64,000 nucleotides of DNA. Origin: Xenorhabdus vietnamensis. Lineage in GTDB: Bacteria; Pseudomonadota; Gammaproteobacteria; Enterobacterales; Enterobacteriaceae. Every line of letters starts with the position of its first letter. The first letter of the stretch is position 1. The notes beneath the pieces are model-generated. The model did not search any database and was not told the DNA's origin. It was given only the letters and a program-made list of their open reading frames with translations. Location of the stretch: assembly GCF_002127535.1 (NCBI RefSeq), contig NZ_MUBJ01000007.1, forward strand, positions 93,029 through 157,028, written 5' to 3'. The position numbers were made by a program, and so were the translations under genes. Below, piece after piece: positions 9,705 to 20,259 of the stretch.

Positions 9705-10622
9705 TCAATCCTCAATCAGATCATCCATCAATTTATTTTGTCCGGAAATTTTTCTCTTCGCACTGATGCAAAGTAATCCAGAAATGATAACCAGCGCTAG
9801 CCCAATCACATAGGCAGGGACAAAAGCATCACCAAAAAACAGAATAATCCACATCATCGACAAGACTGGTGATAAGAATAAGATTGAAGCAATTTTATGG
9901 GAATCAGGGCTACTCATTGCCTTGAACCAAATAATATAAGAGACACCATTTAATATAATACCGTTAAGCAATGTTGGCATCAGTGAATCACCGACAAGTA
10001 AATTAATGCTGCTGAAAGTAAACATAAATATCGCAGATACTAATGTAGAACACAGGAATACCCAGAACGTACTAATATAGGGATCAATAGCGAATTGCCT
10101 CGATAATACTGACATTAATGCAAAACAAAATGACCCGCTGAATACCAGCAACAACGCCTGAGGATGTTCTACCGCAACCTCGGTAATATTTCCCTTCGTG
10201 AAAGTGATTACAACAGCCATAAAACCCATTGCAATACCAATCATCTGCCTGATCGACAGTTTCTCTTTGAACAGGAAAAACGACAATCCAATAATCATTA
10301 GCGGCCAGCTATATTGGATCACCAAAACAGCAACACCATTCTCGATGGAATAACCATAATAAAGCAGCAAATAGAAGAAACAATCCAAAGCACCTAAGAT
10401 CAACACCTTAAGCATAACGGGCAAAGGAATGAATAAAAGCCTTTTCCAAGTTCTTCCCATCATGAGAGCAACGACAAAGACCGCCAAAACAGACAAAATA
10501 TTTGACCAGAATAAATATTGGAAGTGATCCATCTCTTTCTGACCAAAACGCGATATAGAAGGAATAAAACTCCAGATAAACACACAAGAAAAAGCGTAAA
10601 TAATATATTTGTATTTGGCCAT
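9705..10622 (-). CDS. EamA/DMT-superfamily membrane transporter
   Basis: Inner-membrane protein of about 305 residues with roughly ten hydrophobic segments arranged as two EamA repeats, the drug/metabolite transporter layout. Visible signatures are the N-terminal CVFIWSFIPSISRFG and FKEKLSIRQMIGIAMGFMAVVI at the end of the first half. The substrate cannot be told from sequence; amino-acid or metabolite efflux is typical. I start at the ATG at 10622 because GAG lies 7 bases upstream; a TTG at 10634 is the alternative. In E. coli the space between accA and tilS holds ldcC and a glyoxalase-fold gene, so this is a lineage-specific occupant. Confidence 0.8.
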   Translation of the reverse strand: MAKYKYIIYAFSCVFIWSFIPSISRFGQKEMDHFQYLFWSNILSVLAVFVVALMMGRTWKRLLFIPLPVMLKVLILGALDCFFYLLLYYGYSIENGVAVLVIQYSWPLMIIGLSFFLFKEKLSIRQMIGIAMGFMAVVITFTKGNITEVAVEHPQALLLVFSGSFCFALMSVLSRQFAIDPYISTFWVFLCSTLVSAIFMFTFSSINLLVGDSLMPTLLNGIILNGVSYIIWFKAMSSPDSHKIASILFLSPVLSMMWIILFFGDAFVPAYVIGLALVIISGLLCISAKRKISGQNKLMDDLIED

Positions 10623-10746
10623 AGAAAAACTCAACTTATTATTTTAAAGCCCAGCTCACGAGGCACCTATTCCAACCCAATGTCATCAGAAATAATAATA
10701 GTAGATCATCTATACCGTGATGATTTCACTCTTAGAAACAGCAAAA

Positions 10747-10793
10747 CAGGTGGAAATACTGGGGAGTTATCACTCCTTTATGCTTTCCACCTG
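10747..10793. other. two-tier inverted repeat downstream of accA
   Basis: Outer stem CAGGTGGAAA (10747-10756) / TTTCCACCTG (10784-10793), with an inner stem GGAG (10763-10766) / CTCC (10773-10776). It lies between accA and the transporter gene. A second repeat, GGAAGC / GCTTCC, at 10844-10868 is nearer the accA stop and followed on the minus strand by an AT-rich tail, so it may be the accA terminator. Neither has a clean T-run. Confidence 0.5.
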
Positions 10794-10886
10794 CTATTAG
10801 GGATATTAAAAATAAAGCGATATTAAGAGTAACACTTTATTATGGAAGCCATGATAATAATAGCTTCCGGAATTTACTTGCAGACC

Positions 10887-11846
10887 TTAGCAGTAACCGT
10901 ATTGCATCAAGCGCTCATAACGGCGATTAACTAATTCTTCACTGTTCAGTTCACTCAACTCAGAAAGATCAGCCAATAATTGAGTCTTCAATGTTTTAGC
11001 TATTTCTTCATGGTTACGGTGCGCGCCACCCAGTGGTTCTGAAATTACCGTATCAATCAGGTTCAATTCTTTCAGACGTGGGGCAGTATTCCCCATAGCT
11101 TCAGCCGCCAATGGTGCTTTTTCAGCACTTTTCCATAAAATGGAAGCACAGCCTTCAGGAGAGATGGTGGAGAAAGTACTGTATTGCAGCATATTCACTT
11201 TATCACCGACACTCAGTGCCAATGCTCCGCCAGAGCCTCCTTCACCAATAATTGTGCAGATGATAGGTACAGAAAGATGAGACATTTCACGCAAGTTACG
11301 TGCAATAGCTTCTGATTGACCGCGTTCTTCTGCACCAACCCCAGGATAAGCGCCAGGAGTATCAATGAAAGTAATAATTGGCAATTTGAAACGCTCGGCC
11401 ATTTCCATCAATCTCAACGCCTTGCGATAACCTTCAGGCGATGGCATACCAAAATTACGGCGGATCTTTTCTTTCGTTTCACGCCCTTTCTGGTGACCAA
11501 TCACCATGACAGGACGACCATCAATGCGCGCCAATCCACCTACAATTGCCTTGTCATCAGCATAGGCACGATCACCCGCCAATTCTTCAAAGTCAGTAAA
11601 TATGTGCTTAATATAATCCAGTGTATAAGGGCGCAGTGGATGACGTGATAGCTGGGAAATTTGCCATGCCCCTAAATCAGCGAAAATCTTGCGAGTCAGC
11701 TCCAGGCTTTTTTCCCGCAGACGCTGGACTTCTTCATCCAGATTGATATCTAGCTTTTCACCTTGACGGCTAACTGCGGTGAGCGAATCGATTTTCGCTT
11801 CCAACTCGGCAATTGGCTGTTCAAAATCCAGAAAATTCAGACTCAT
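10887..11846 (-). CDS. accA: acetyl-CoA carboxylase carboxyltransferase alpha subunit
   Basis: With AccD it transfers the carboxyl group from biotinylated AccB to acetyl-CoA, giving malonyl-CoA for fatty acid synthesis. The 319 residues equal the E. coli length and contain the crotonase-like core: [37 protein letters not shown] and the oxyanion-hole region [16 protein letters not shown]. It lies 12 bases after dnaE, at the end of the lpxD-accA gene train, as in E. coli. Confidence 0.98.
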   Translation of the reverse strand: MSLNFLDFEQPIAELEAKIDSLTAVSRQGEKLDINLDEEVQRLREKSLELTRKIFADLGAWQISQLSRHPLRPYTLDYIKHIFTDFEELAGDRAYADDKAIVGGLARIDGRPVMVIGHQKGRETKEKIRRNFGMPSPEGYRKALRLMEMAERFKLPIITFIDTPGAYPGVGAEERGQSEAIARNLREMSHLSVPIICTIIGEGGSGGALALSVGDKVNMLQYSTFSTISPEGCASILWKSAEKAPLAAEAMGNTAPRLKELNLIDTVISEPLGGAHRNHEEIAKTLKTQLLADLSELSELNSEELVNRRYERLMQYGYC

Positions 11847-11858
11847 AACGTTCCTATT

Positions 11859-14800
11859 CTAGTCAAATTCTAATTCTACCTGCTCATTACCCAGCAGAGT
11901 TCGCAGATCTGTCAAAAGGGTGTCTGTTGGCGTTATCCGCCATGTTGCACCAAATCGTAAACGGGCGCGGGCATCTACCCGCTGGTAATAAAGATGAACC
12001 GGTATCGTACCTGAACGGTGTGGCTCCAATGTACCACGGAGACGGTTCAATAATTGTTCATCAATTTGCCTGTCTGATAATGAGATAGCAAGCCCACGTG
12101 CAAATTTTTCACGGGCCTCACTGATATCCATTAATTCACGAACCGTCATTTTAAGCCCACCGCTGAAGTCATCAAAGCTGACTTGTCCGGTAGCAATCAA
12201 AATCTTGTCCTGTTCTAATAAATGCTGATACCTTTCCAGCGCATCAGAAAACAGCATGATCTCCAGCCGTCCTGAGCGATCATCCAATGTACTGATACCA
12301 ATCCGGTTTCCCCGTTTGGTTGTCAATATTTTGGACGCCAATACCAAACCTACCACAGTTGTTACTTGACCACGAGGTGTCGGATTTACATCTTTTAGAC
12401 GCAACCCATTCGTATATCGTTCAATCTCTTTCAAATAACTTGTGATCGGGTGCCCAGTTAAATACAGACCCAGTGTTTCCCGCTCACCATCCAAGACCAC
12501 CTGATCTGGCCATTTAGGTGTACTGGCATATGAACGCTCAACCTGTTCTGGCTCTTCCGCCAACACGCCAAACATATCCGTTTGACCGGTAGCTTCAGCT
12601 TTGGCATGTTGATCCGCTGCTTTCAGTGCACCTTCCAGAGAGGACATTAGCGCCGCACGATGTGGACCCAGTCGGTCAAAAGCACCGGACATAATCAGTT
12701 TTTCCATCACACGGCGATTTATTTTTTTGATATCAACGCGTGCGCACAGGTCAAATAGTTCCTTAAAGTGCCCTCCTTTCTGCCGGGCTTCGATAATTGC
12801 TTCAATCGGCCCTTCACCTACACCTTTAATCGCACCAATACCATAAACAATTTCTCCGTCATCATTGACGTGGAAATGATACAAACCACTATTAATATCA
12901 GGAGGCAGAACTTTAAGCCCCATGCGCCAGCACTCATCCACCAGCCCAACGACTTTTTCAGTGTTATCCATATCAGCCGTCATCACAGCCGCCATAAATT
13001 CTGCCGGATAGTGAGCTTTCAACCATAAAGTCTGATAAGAAACCAATGCATAAGCTGCGGAGTGAGATTTGTTAAAGCCATAACCCGCGAATTTTTCCAC
13101 CAAATCGAAGATTTTCATGGAAAGTTCGCCATTAACGCCCTGTTTTATCGCTCCTTCTTCAAATACTGACCGCTGCTTAGCCATCTCCTCTGGCTTTTTC
13201 TTACCCATTGCACGGCGGAGCATATCTGCACCACCAAGCGTATAACCCGCCAAAACCTGAGCAATCTGCATCACCTGTTCCTGATACAGAATGATACCGT
13301 AAGTCGGTTCCAATACAGGTTTTAAGGATTCGTGCTGCCATTCAACATCAGGGTAAGAGATCTCTTCCCGTCCATGTTTACGGTCGATAAAGTTATCTAC
13401 CATGCCTGATTGCAACGGCCCAGGGCGGAATAATGCTACCAAGGCGATCATGTCTTCAAAGCAGTCAGGACGCAGGCGTTTGATCAAATCCTTCATCCCA
13501 CGGGATTCAAGCTGGAACACCGCCGTGGTTTCAGAACGTTGCAGCATATCGAAACTTTTCTGATCACTCAGAGGAATAGCCGCGATGTCAATCGGCTCCA
13601 ACTCTTTCCTGGCACGACGTGTATTCACCATCTCAAGTGCCCAGTTGATGATGGTCAGCGTTCTCAGGCCAAGAAAGTCAAACTTAACCAGCCCCGCATA
13701 TTCCACATCGTTCTTGTCAAACTGGGTAACCGGGTTTTGCCCTTCGGGATCACAGTAAATCGGTGCAAAGTCAGTAATCTTGGTTGGTGCAATAACCACA
13801 CCACCAGCATGCTTACCTGCGTTACGGGTGACACCTTCCAGTTTGCGCGCCATATCTATCAGCGCCTTAACCTCTTCATCCGCTTCGTAAATTTCAGGTA
13901 GTTGCGGCTCAGCCATAAAGGCTTTTTCCAGCGTCATGCCGGGATCAGGAGGCACCAATTTTGATATTCGATCAACAAAACCATATGGATGCCCAAGCAC
14001 ACGCCCAACATCGCGGATAACCGCTTTCGCCGCCATCGTACCAAAAGTGATAATCTGCGATACCGCATCTCGTCCGTACATATCTGCAACGTGATCGATA
14101 ACCTGATCACGTTTTTCCATACAGAAATCGACGTCAAAGTCAGGCATGGAAACACGTTCAGGGTTAAGGAAACGTTCAAACAGCAGATCGAATTCCAGCG
14201 GGTCAAGATCGGTAATCGCTAACGCATAAGCCACAAGGGAGCCAGCACCAGAGCCTCGTCCCGGACCGACGGGAACACCATTATCTTTCGACCACTGGAT
14301 AAATTCCATCACGATCAGAAAGTAGCCAGGGAATCCCATCTGGTTGATCACTTTCAGTTCAATATCGAGCCGATCATCATATTCTGGGCGTTTTTGCGCC
14401 CTGATCTCCGGATCGGGATAGAGGAACTCCAGACGCTCTTCCAATCCTTGTTTGGATTTTTCAATCAGAAAATCTTCAGTGCTCATTTCTCCTGTCGGAA
14501 ATTGCGGCAGGAAATACTCACCAAGACGGATCGTGACGTTACAGCGTTTAGCAATTTCTACGCTATTTTGTAGCGCTTCAGGAATGTCTGAGAAAAGTTC
14601 ACACATCTCCTGTTCACTGCGTAGATATTGCTGAGGGCTGTAATTTTTAGGGCGTTTCGGATCAGCCAGCGTATAACCATCATGGATAGCAACCCGGATC
14701 TCATGGGCATCGAAATCTTCGCTCTCCAGAAAGCAGACATCATTGGTTGCCACAACGGGAAGATTTTTTTCTGCTGCCAGTGCCACAGCCGCATGAAGAT

Positions 14801-15341
14801 AGCTTTCTTCATCCTGACGCCCGGTACGGATTAATTCAAGGTAATAGCTGTCAGGGAAATGCTCCTGATAAAAATCGAGGCATTGATCCACCATCACACG
14901 ATTGCCACGCAGCAGGAATTTACCCACATCCCCCATACGCGCACCTGACAGTAAGATCAGCCCAGCCTTGTATTTTGCCAGCCATTCCCGTTTGATGGTC
15001 GGGCCAATCGCACCATAACCTTTTTGGTAAGCCTCGGAGATCAACAAGGTCAGGTTTTGATAACCTTCATTATTGCGGGCAAGGATCGTCAGATGGGCAT
15101 ATTCATCCCCCAACAAATCACTTTCCACATAAAAATCAGCACCAATAATTGGCTTGATACCGGCACCGTGGGCACTGCCATAGAACTTCACCAATCCACA
15201 CAAATTGGTAAAATCCGTAATTGCAAAAGCCGGCATTCCCAATTTGGCGATTTTTTTCACCAATGGGTTAGTTTTGGCCAAGCCATCAATCATTGAATAA
15301 TCACTGTGAACACGTAAGTGCACAAAACGTGGTTCTGTCAT
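11859..15341 (-). CDS. dnaE: DNA polymerase III alpha subunit
   Basis: Replicative polymerase of the holoenzyme core. The 1160 residues match the E. coli length exactly. The N-terminal PHP domain ([16 protein letters not shown]) is followed by the C-family polymerase with catalytic aspartates in [13 protein letters not shown] (about residue 400) and a third further on, a helix-hairpin-helix ([20 protein letters not shown] nearby), an OB-fold ([20 protein letters not shown]) and the C-terminal tau-binding domain. It sits between rnhB and accA. Confidence 0.98.
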   Translation of the reverse strand: MTEPRFVHLRVHSDYSMIDGLAKTNPLVKKIAKLGMPAFAITDFTNLCGLVKFYGSAHGAGIKPIIGADFYVESDLLGDEYAHLTILARNNEGYQNLTLLISEAYQKGYGAIGPTIKREWLAKYKAGLILLSGARMGDVGKFLLRGNRVMVDQCLDFYQEHFPDSYYLELIRTGRQDEESYLHAAVALAAEKNLPVVATNDVCFLESEDFDAHEIRVAIHDGYTLADPKRPKNYSPQQYLRSEQEMCELFSDIPEALQNSVEIAKRCNVTIRLGEYFLPQFPTGEMSTEDFLIEKSKQGLEERLEFLYPDPEIRAQKRPEYDDRLDIELKVINQMGFPGYFLIVMEFIQWSKDNGVPVGPGRGSGAGSLVAYALAITDLDPLEFDLLFERFLNPERVSMPDFDVDFCMEKRDQVIDHVADMYGRDAVSQIITFGTMAAKAVIRDVGRVLGHPYGFVDRISKLVPPDPGMTLEKAFMAEPQLPEIYEADEEVKALIDMARKLEGVTRNAGKHAGGVVIAPTKITDFAPIYCDPEGQNPVTQFDKNDVEYAGLVKFDFLGLRTLTIINWALEMVNTRRARKELEPIDIAAIPLSDQKSFDMLQRSETTAVFQLESRGMKDLIKRLRPDCFEDMIALVALFRPGPLQSGMVDNFIDRKHGREEISYPDVEWQHESLKPVLEPTYGIILYQEQVMQIAQVLAGYTLGGADMLRRAMGKKKPEEMAKQRSVFEEGAIKQGVNGELSMKIFDLVEKFAGYGFNKSHSAAYALVSYQTLWLKAHYPAEFMAAVMTADMDNTEKVVGLVDECWRMGLKVLPPDINSGLYHFHVNDDGEIVYGIGAIKGVGEGPIEAIIEARQKGGHFKELFDLCARVDIKKINRRVMEKLIMSGAFDRLGPHRAALMSSLEGALKAADQHAKAEATGQTDMFGVLAEEPEQVERSYASTPKWPDQVVLDGERETLGLYLTGHPITSYLKEIERYTNGLRLKDVNPTPRGQVTTVVGLVLASKILTTKRGNRIGISTLDDRSGRLEIMLFSDALERYQHLLEQDKILIATGQVSFDDFSGGLKMTVRELMDISEAREKFARGLAISLSDRQIDEQLLNRLRGTLEPHRSGTIPVHLYYQRVDARARLRFGATWRITPTDTLLTDLRTLLGNEQVELEFD

Positions 15342-15369
15342 AATCTGTCCAGATACTTATCCCAGATTT

Positions 15370-15960
15370 TTATCCAAGACCTAGCGCCCGTTTTACTGGG
15401 GCAAAACTTTTACGATGATGCTCCGTAGCACCCAAAGAAGCCAGTTTTTCGAGATGCAGGGCTGTAGGATAACCTTTGTGCTGCGCAAAACCATAACCAG
15501 GAAACTGTTTATCTAATTCTGCCATTTCTCTGTCACGCGTTACTTTGGCCAGAATGGAGGCTGCACTTATTTCTGCAACCAGACTATCGCCCTTTACGAC
15601 TGCTTGTGTTGGCATGGCCAGCGCTGGGCAACGATTGCCATCAATCAGAACATAGTCAGGGGTGAGAGCCAAACCCTCGACGGCTCTTTGCATAGCAAGC
15701 ATTGTGGCATGGAGGATATTGAGCTGATCGATCTCTTCCGGCTCTGCACGCCCGAGACTCCAACACAAGGCTTTTTCTTTTATTTCCAAATACAGTGCCT
15801 CACGGCGTTTTTCCGTGAGTTTTTTCGAATCCATTAAACCTGTGATAGGGTTAGCCGGATCAAGAATGACTGCCGCAGTAACTACAGCACCCACCAACGG
15901 ACCACGCCCAACTTCATCAACACCGGCAATCAAATTCGCCTGAGGATAAACAAAATCCAT
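15370..15960 (-). CDS. rnhB: ribonuclease HII
   Basis: Cleaves RNA in RNA-DNA hybrids, including single ribonucleotides in DNA. The 196 residues show the type 2 motif [12 protein letters not shown] with catalytic Asp15 and Glu16, further acidic sites in MDSKKL and VLIDGN, and [13 protein letters not shown]. Its ATG shares one base with the lpxB stop (TAATG), a typical coupling arrangement. Confidence 0.97.
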   Translation of the reverse strand: MDFVYPQANLIAGVDEVGRGPLVGAVVTAAVILDPANPITGLMDSKKLTEKRREALYLEIKEKALCWSLGRAEPEEIDQLNILHATMLAMQRAVEGLALTPDYVLIDGNRCPALAMPTQAVVKGDSLVAEISAASILAKVTRDREMAELDKQFPGYGFAQHKGYPTALHLEKLASLGATEHHRKSFAPVKRALGLG

Positions 15961-17147
15961 TATCTTCTCGCTAATTCCAGAACGGCTTGCGCAGCCTGTT
16001 CATCGGCATCACAGCGAATGCTTTCGTGCAAATGCAAAAATGTTTGTTTCAACGCTTCCACATCAGCACCACCCAGCAAAAGAGGCAACAATGCCTCTGA
16101 CAATGCTTGTGGCTTGCATTCATCTTGTAGTAATTCTTTGACTAATTCTTTTCCTGCCAGCAGGTTAGGCAAGGAAACATATGGTGTTTTCACCAAACGT
16201 TTTGCCAGCCAGAATGTAAAAGGTTTCATTCTATAACCCACCACCATGGGACATTTGGCCAGCATGCATTCCAGTGCTGCCGTACCGGATGCAAGTAATG
16301 TAGCATCACTGGCAATCATGGCTTCACGAGCTTTACCATCCAATAAATGGAGCTGCAAATCCGGTGCAATTTCGTCTTTAATGCGCTGAAACTGTTCACG
16401 CCGTCTGGCATTAACCAAAGGAACCAAGACATGCAGGTCGGGAAATTTCTCCCGTAATAATTGTGCGGTTTTTAAGAAATCAGCACTTAGCATCTCTACT
16501 TCGGCATGACGACTACCGGGCAGTATCGCCAGACAGTGAGCATTCAACGGGAGATTCAAAATTCTTCTGGCAGCTGCTTTATCCGTTTGCAAAGGCATTG
16601 CGTCTGCCATCATGTGCCCGATAAACCGACATGGGACATTAAACCGATCATAAAAAGCTTTTTCGAATGGTAAAAATGCTAATACCAAATCCGTTGCCCG
16701 ACCAATTTTAAACACACGTTTCTGACGCCATGCCCAGACTGATGGGCTAACGTAATGGATCGTTCTAATTCCCTGCTGTTTAAGCCGACCTTCTAACGTA
16801 ATGTTGAAGTCAGGAGCATCGATTCCAATAAACACATCAGGCTTCAACGCGATAAAACGCTCTGTTAAGTCTTTGCGTATTTTCAGCAAGCGAGGCAAAC
16901 GCCCCAGAACTTCGACAATTCCCATTACTGCCAGCTCTTCCATCTCATACCAGGCTTCACAACCTTCCGCCTGCATAAGGGGGCCAGCAACACCTATAAA
17001 ACGGGCGTGCGGAATTTTTGCTTTCAACGCGCGAATCAACCCAGCCCCAAGGATGTCACCGGATGTTTCTCCGGCGACCAAGCCAATTGTCAGCGGGCGC
17101 TGATTATCAATAATAGAAGAAAAGGTAGTCAAAGGAGTATCCTTCAT
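15960..17147 (-). CDS. lpxB: lipid-A-disaccharide synthase
   Basis: GT-B glycosyltransferase of family GT19 that joins UDP-2,3-diacylglucosamine and lipid X into the lipid A disaccharide at the inner membrane. The 395 residues include [52 protein letters not shown] and [22 protein letters not shown]. The N-terminus is about 10 residues longer than in E. coli (382). It starts 4 bases after the lpxA stop, consistent with coupled translation. Confidence 0.96.
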   Translation of the reverse strand: MKDTPLTTFSSIIDNQRPLTIGLVAGETSGDILGAGLIRALKAKIPHARFIGVAGPLMQAEGCEAWYEMEELAVMGIVEVLGRLPRLLKIRKDLTERFIALKPDVFIGIDAPDFNITLEGRLKQQGIRTIHYVSPSVWAWRQKRVFKIGRATDLVLAFLPFEKAFYDRFNVPCRFIGHMMADAMPLQTDKAAARRILNLPLNAHCLAILPGSRHAEVEMLSADFLKTAQLLREKFPDLHVLVPLVNARRREQFQRIKDEIAPDLQLHLLDGKAREAMIASDATLLASGTAALECMLAKCPMVVGYRMKPFTFWLAKRLVKTPYVSLPNLLAGKELVKELLQDECKPQALSEALLPLLLGGADVEALKQTFLHLHESIRCDADEQAAQAVLELARR

Positions 17148-17151
17148 CTAC

Positions 17152-17949
17152 TTAACGAATGATGCCACGACTGGATTTTGCGGAATTTTCCAGAAAATCA
17201 CTGAATACTTTCACATGCGGATTGTTTTCTGCTTGAAGGCCAATCTCTTGCCTGGCTTCTTCCAACGTTTTTCCACTGCGATAAAGCGCCTTATAGGAAT
17301 TACGAATTGCATGCAGAGATTCTTTATCGAACCCACGACGCTTCATACCTTCGATATTCAATCCGAATGGTGTTGCATGGTTTCCTTGGGCGATAACGTA
17401 AGGAGGAACATCCTGCGCAACGCCAGAGCAACCACCGACCATAACATGAGAGCCAATCTGACAAAATTGATGTACCGCCGTCATTCCACCAATAATGACG
17501 TAATCACCCAAAATAACATGCCCACCCAATGTACCATTGTTCGCAATGATACAACGGTCACCAACGATGCAGTCATGAGCGATATGGGCATTAATCATCA
17601 GTAAGTTGTCACTGCCGACTTTAGTCAATCCCCCACCCTGAACCGTGCCCCTATGGATAGAAACACTTTCACGAATGCGATTGCGATCACCAATTTCAAC
17701 GCGAGTTGGCTCACCCTGATATTTGAGATCCTGATTCACCTCACCAATGGAAGCAAATTGATAAATCTGGTTATCACGACCTATCTTGGTGATCCCATTA
17801 ACCACAACATGGGATTTCAACTCAGTCCCTTCACCAATCTCAACCTGAGCACCGATATAACAAAATGGGCCAATGCGAACATTGGCACCAATGACAGCAC
17901 CCTCTTCAACAATGGAAGAGGGGTGAATAACAGCGGTCTGATCAATCAT
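17152..17949 (-). CDS. lpxA: UDP-N-acetylglucosamine acyltransferase
   Basis: First step of lipid A synthesis: adds a 3-hydroxyacyl chain from ACP to UDP-GlcNAc. The 265 residues form a left-handed beta-helix of hexapeptide repeats ([20 protein letters not shown]) with the catalytic histidine at position 125 in INAHIAHDC, followed by the alpha-helical C-terminal ACP-binding part. It sits three bases after fabZ. Confidence 0.97.
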   Translation of the reverse strand: MIDQTAVIHPSSIVEEGAVIGANVRIGPFCYIGAQVEIGEGTELKSHVVVNGITKIGRDNQIYQFASIGEVNQDLKYQGEPTRVEIGDRNRIRESVSIHRGTVQGGGLTKVGSDNLLMINAHIAHDCIVGDRCIIANNGTLGGHVILGDYVIIGGMTAVHQFCQIGSHVMVGGCSGVAQDVPPYVIAQGNHATPFGLNIEGMKRRGFDKESLHAIRNSYKALYRSGKTLEEARQEIGLQAENNPHVKVFSDFLENSAKSSRGIIR

Positions 17950-17952
17950 GGG

Positions 17953-18405
17953 TTAAGCCTCACGACGGCGAGCGCACATCATTTCAGCTTCGCAAGCCAC
18001 TTCTCCATCGACTTTCGCTACGCCTCTAAAACGCGCAACTCCGCGACGTTCTTTAATAAATTCTACTTCCATTACCATTTGATCACCTGGCAACACCGGA
18101 CGCTTGAAGCGAGCGCCATCAATCGCTGCAAAGTAATACAATTCACCTGGCTCCAGCGATCCAACACTTTTGAACGCCAGAATACCAGTAGCTTGGGCCA
18201 TTGCCTCAAGGATCAGAACGCCTGGAAAAATGGGTTTACCAGGGAAATGCCCCTGAAAGAATGGTTCATTAAATGATACATTCTTGACTGCGCGCAGAAA
18301 TTTACCTTCCTCAAAATCTAAAACACGATCTACCAATAAAAATGGGTAGCGGTGAGGAAGTAAATCTAAAATCTCTTCAATTTGTAGAGTATGATTATCA
18401 CTCAT
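17953..18405 (-). CDS. fabZ: 3-hydroxyacyl-ACP dehydratase FabZ
   Basis: Hot-dog-fold dehydratase of fatty acid elongation. The 150 residues show [11 protein letters not shown] and the catalytic pair His53 ([12 protein letters not shown]) and Glu67 ([11 protein letters not shown]). It competes with LpxA for 3-hydroxymyristoyl-ACP, and the two genes are adjacent. It is separated from lpxD by a 163-bp gap with a hairpin. Confidence 0.97.
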   Translation of the reverse strand: MSDNHTLQIEEILDLLPHRYPFLLVDRVLDFEEGKFLRAVKNVSFNEPFFQGHFPGKPIFPGVLILEAMAQATGILAFKSVGSLEPGELYYFAAIDGARFKRPVLPGDQMVMEVEFIKERRGVARFRGVAKVDGEVACEAEMMCARRREA

Positions 18406-18449
18406 CTAAATACTCTTCCTGTCATATAAGAATCATAATATTAACGACA

Positions 18450-18491
18450 CGGCCTGCGTTAACCCCAAACTCAGAGTTATCAGGCAGGCCG
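18450..18491. other. hairpin in the lpxD-fabZ gap
   Basis: Perfect 8-bp stem CGGCCTGC (18450-18457) / GCAGGCCG (18484-18491) with a 26-base loop that itself holds AACTC/GAGTT. There is no T-run after it on the minus strand, so a processing or stabilising role is more likely than termination. Confidence 0.5.
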
Positions 18492-18568
18492 CAAAAAATC
18501 AAAAGCACAACCAAAAATACTAATTAAAAACGTTTAATTAAAGATGCCCATCCTAGATGCTAGTATGA

Positions 18569-19597
18569 TTACTCGTTTTCACCGTCCAGTTGACGTTCAA
18601 CTGACTTTAGCCGCTTATTCATTTCATTAATGTTCATGACTAAAGCGGCTGTCTTACGCCAAGACTTGTTCGGTTGTAACGGGATACCAGACGAATATAC
18701 GCCAGACTCTGTAATTGGACGTATCACCATGCTCATACCAGTCACAGTCACTTTATCACAGATTTCCATGTGTCCATTAATGACACTGGCTCCACCAATC
18801 ATACAGTAACAACCAACTTTCAGACTACCCGCCATAATGACACCACCAGCCACTGCGGTGTTGTCTCCGATTGTCACGTTATGAGCAATCTGGCATTGGT
18901 TGTCTATGATAACACCATTACCGATAACTGTGTTATCCAACGCACCCCGATCGATTGTTGTACAAGCACCGATTTCAACGCGATCTCCGATGATCACTGT
19001 GCCTAACTGTGGGATTTTAATCCAATTTCCACGTTCATTGGCATAACCAAAACCATCTGAACCTATAACAGTTCCTGATTGGATCAAGCATAATTCACCA
19101 ATCTCAACATTATGGTATATCGATACATTGGCCCAAAGACGAGTTCCTGCGCCAATCCGCGCATTTTTTCCAATAAAACAACCGGCACCAACGATAACAT
19201 CATCACCAAGCACAACGCCGGACTCGACAACTGCATTTGCACCAATCGCCACATTTTTGCCCAGAATCGCCTCAGAAGAGATAACCGCTGATGGATGGAT
19301 ATCCTGTGCAGGTTTTGGTGTCGTATCCATAATTTGTGCCATGCGGGCATAGGCAAGATAAGGATCATCAACAACCAGCGCGGCAACCTTACAATGAGGA
19401 AGGTCTGCTTCACGCAGCACAACAGCCGCAGCCTGACATGCAGAAAGCTTGTCAGTATAACGACTGTCGGATAAAAATGTAATTTGCTCGTTATTTGCTG
19501 AATACATCGGTGCAATGCCAGTGATGACGATATCGCCATCACCCTGCAATTGCGCATTCAACTGCTGAGCGAGATCAGCTAATCGAATTGAAACCAT
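18569..19597 (-). CDS. lpxD: UDP-3-O-(3-hydroxyacyl)glucosamine N-acyltransferase
   Basis: Third enzyme of lipid A synthesis, adding the N-linked hydroxyacyl chain. The 342 residues have an N-terminal uridine-binding domain (to about 100), a hexapeptide-repeat beta-helix ([20 protein letters not shown]), the catalytic histidine in [12 protein letters not shown] and a C-terminal helix. It follows skp by four bases. Confidence 0.97.
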   Translation of the reverse strand: MVSIRLADLAQQLNAQLQGDGDIVITGIAPMYSANNEQITFLSDSRYTDKLSACQAAAVVLREADLPHCKVAALVVDDPYLAYARMAQIMDTTPKPAQDIHPSAVISSEAILGKNVAIGANAVVESGVVLGDDVIVGAGCFIGKNARIGAGTRLWANVSIYHNVEIGELCLIQSGTVIGSDGFGYANERGNWIKIPQLGTVIIGDRVEIGACTTIDRGALDNTVIGNGVIIDNQCQIAHNVTIGDNTAVAGGVIMAGSLKVGCYCMIGGASVINGHMEICDKVTVTGMSMVIRPITESGVYSSGIPLQPNKSWRKTAALVMNINEMNKRLKSVERQLDGENE

Positions 19598-19601
19598 TTA
19601 C

Positions 19602-20099
19602 TTATTTAACCTGTTTCAGTACTTCTGCAGTTATATCTTTACCAGACTCAGAATACACGGTGGCATTCGCATCCAAAACAAGATCGTAACCTTCTTTGCC
19701 TGCAACCACTTTAACCGCATCCTTGATACGATTTATAAGTTTATCTTGTTCTTCCATATGACGACGACGGTTGTCATTTTCAAAACCCTGCACTTTCTGA
19801 GCAAAGTCTTCACGTTTCGCCTTCATTTCTTTTTCCAGTTTTTCACGTTCACTGGCTTTCATTGTTGAGCCATCACGCTGTAATTTCTGGATTTTGGTTT
19901 TCAGCTCGGACTCCATACTCTGTAATTCAGTTGCACGGCTTTTAAATTCATTGTCCAATTGTTTTGCCACAGCTTCACGGGCAGGTAACTTTTGAAAAAC
20001 TTCCATAACATTCACTACAGCAATTTTATCTGCCGCCTGAACGCCTGCAGAGAGTGCTAATGTCATACCCAAGCTTGCTGCACACAATAATTTTTTCAC
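19602..20099 (-). CDS. skp: periplasmic chaperone Skp (OmpH)
   Basis: Trimeric jellyfish-shaped chaperone that holds unfolded outer-membrane proteins and hands them to BamA, its upstream neighbour. The 165 residues begin with a signal peptide (about 1-22, ending GVQA before ADKIAVVN). The rest is rich in charged heptads (about residues 50-130) that form the coiled-coil tentacles. A 160-bp gap separates it from bamA. Confidence 0.95.
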   Translation of the reverse strand: MKKLLCAASLGMTLALSAGVQAADKIAVVNVMEVFQKLPAREAVAKQLDNEFKSRATELQSMESELKTKIQKLQRDGSTMKASEREKLEKEMKAKREDFAQKVQGFENDNRRRHMEEQDKLINRIKDAVKVVAGKEGYDLVLDANATVYSESGKDITAEVLKQVK

Positions 20100-20259
20100 T
20101 ATAAACTCCTTTGACCTACGCTATTTTAAAAACTGGAAGACTTAGGGCCTATCCCACTGAACTATGTAGTTTACCCTTTTCAATATGGGATTCACTCTCA
20201 ATACCGCTCTACCTACTCTATTTAATAGTAGAGCGATTTTTACCAAAAATGATTAATAA

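Noticed and set aside
17653-18276. 207-residue plus-strand frame across lpxA and fabZ
   Set aside because: It is antisense to two well-supported genes, with low-complexity composition and no recognisable domain.
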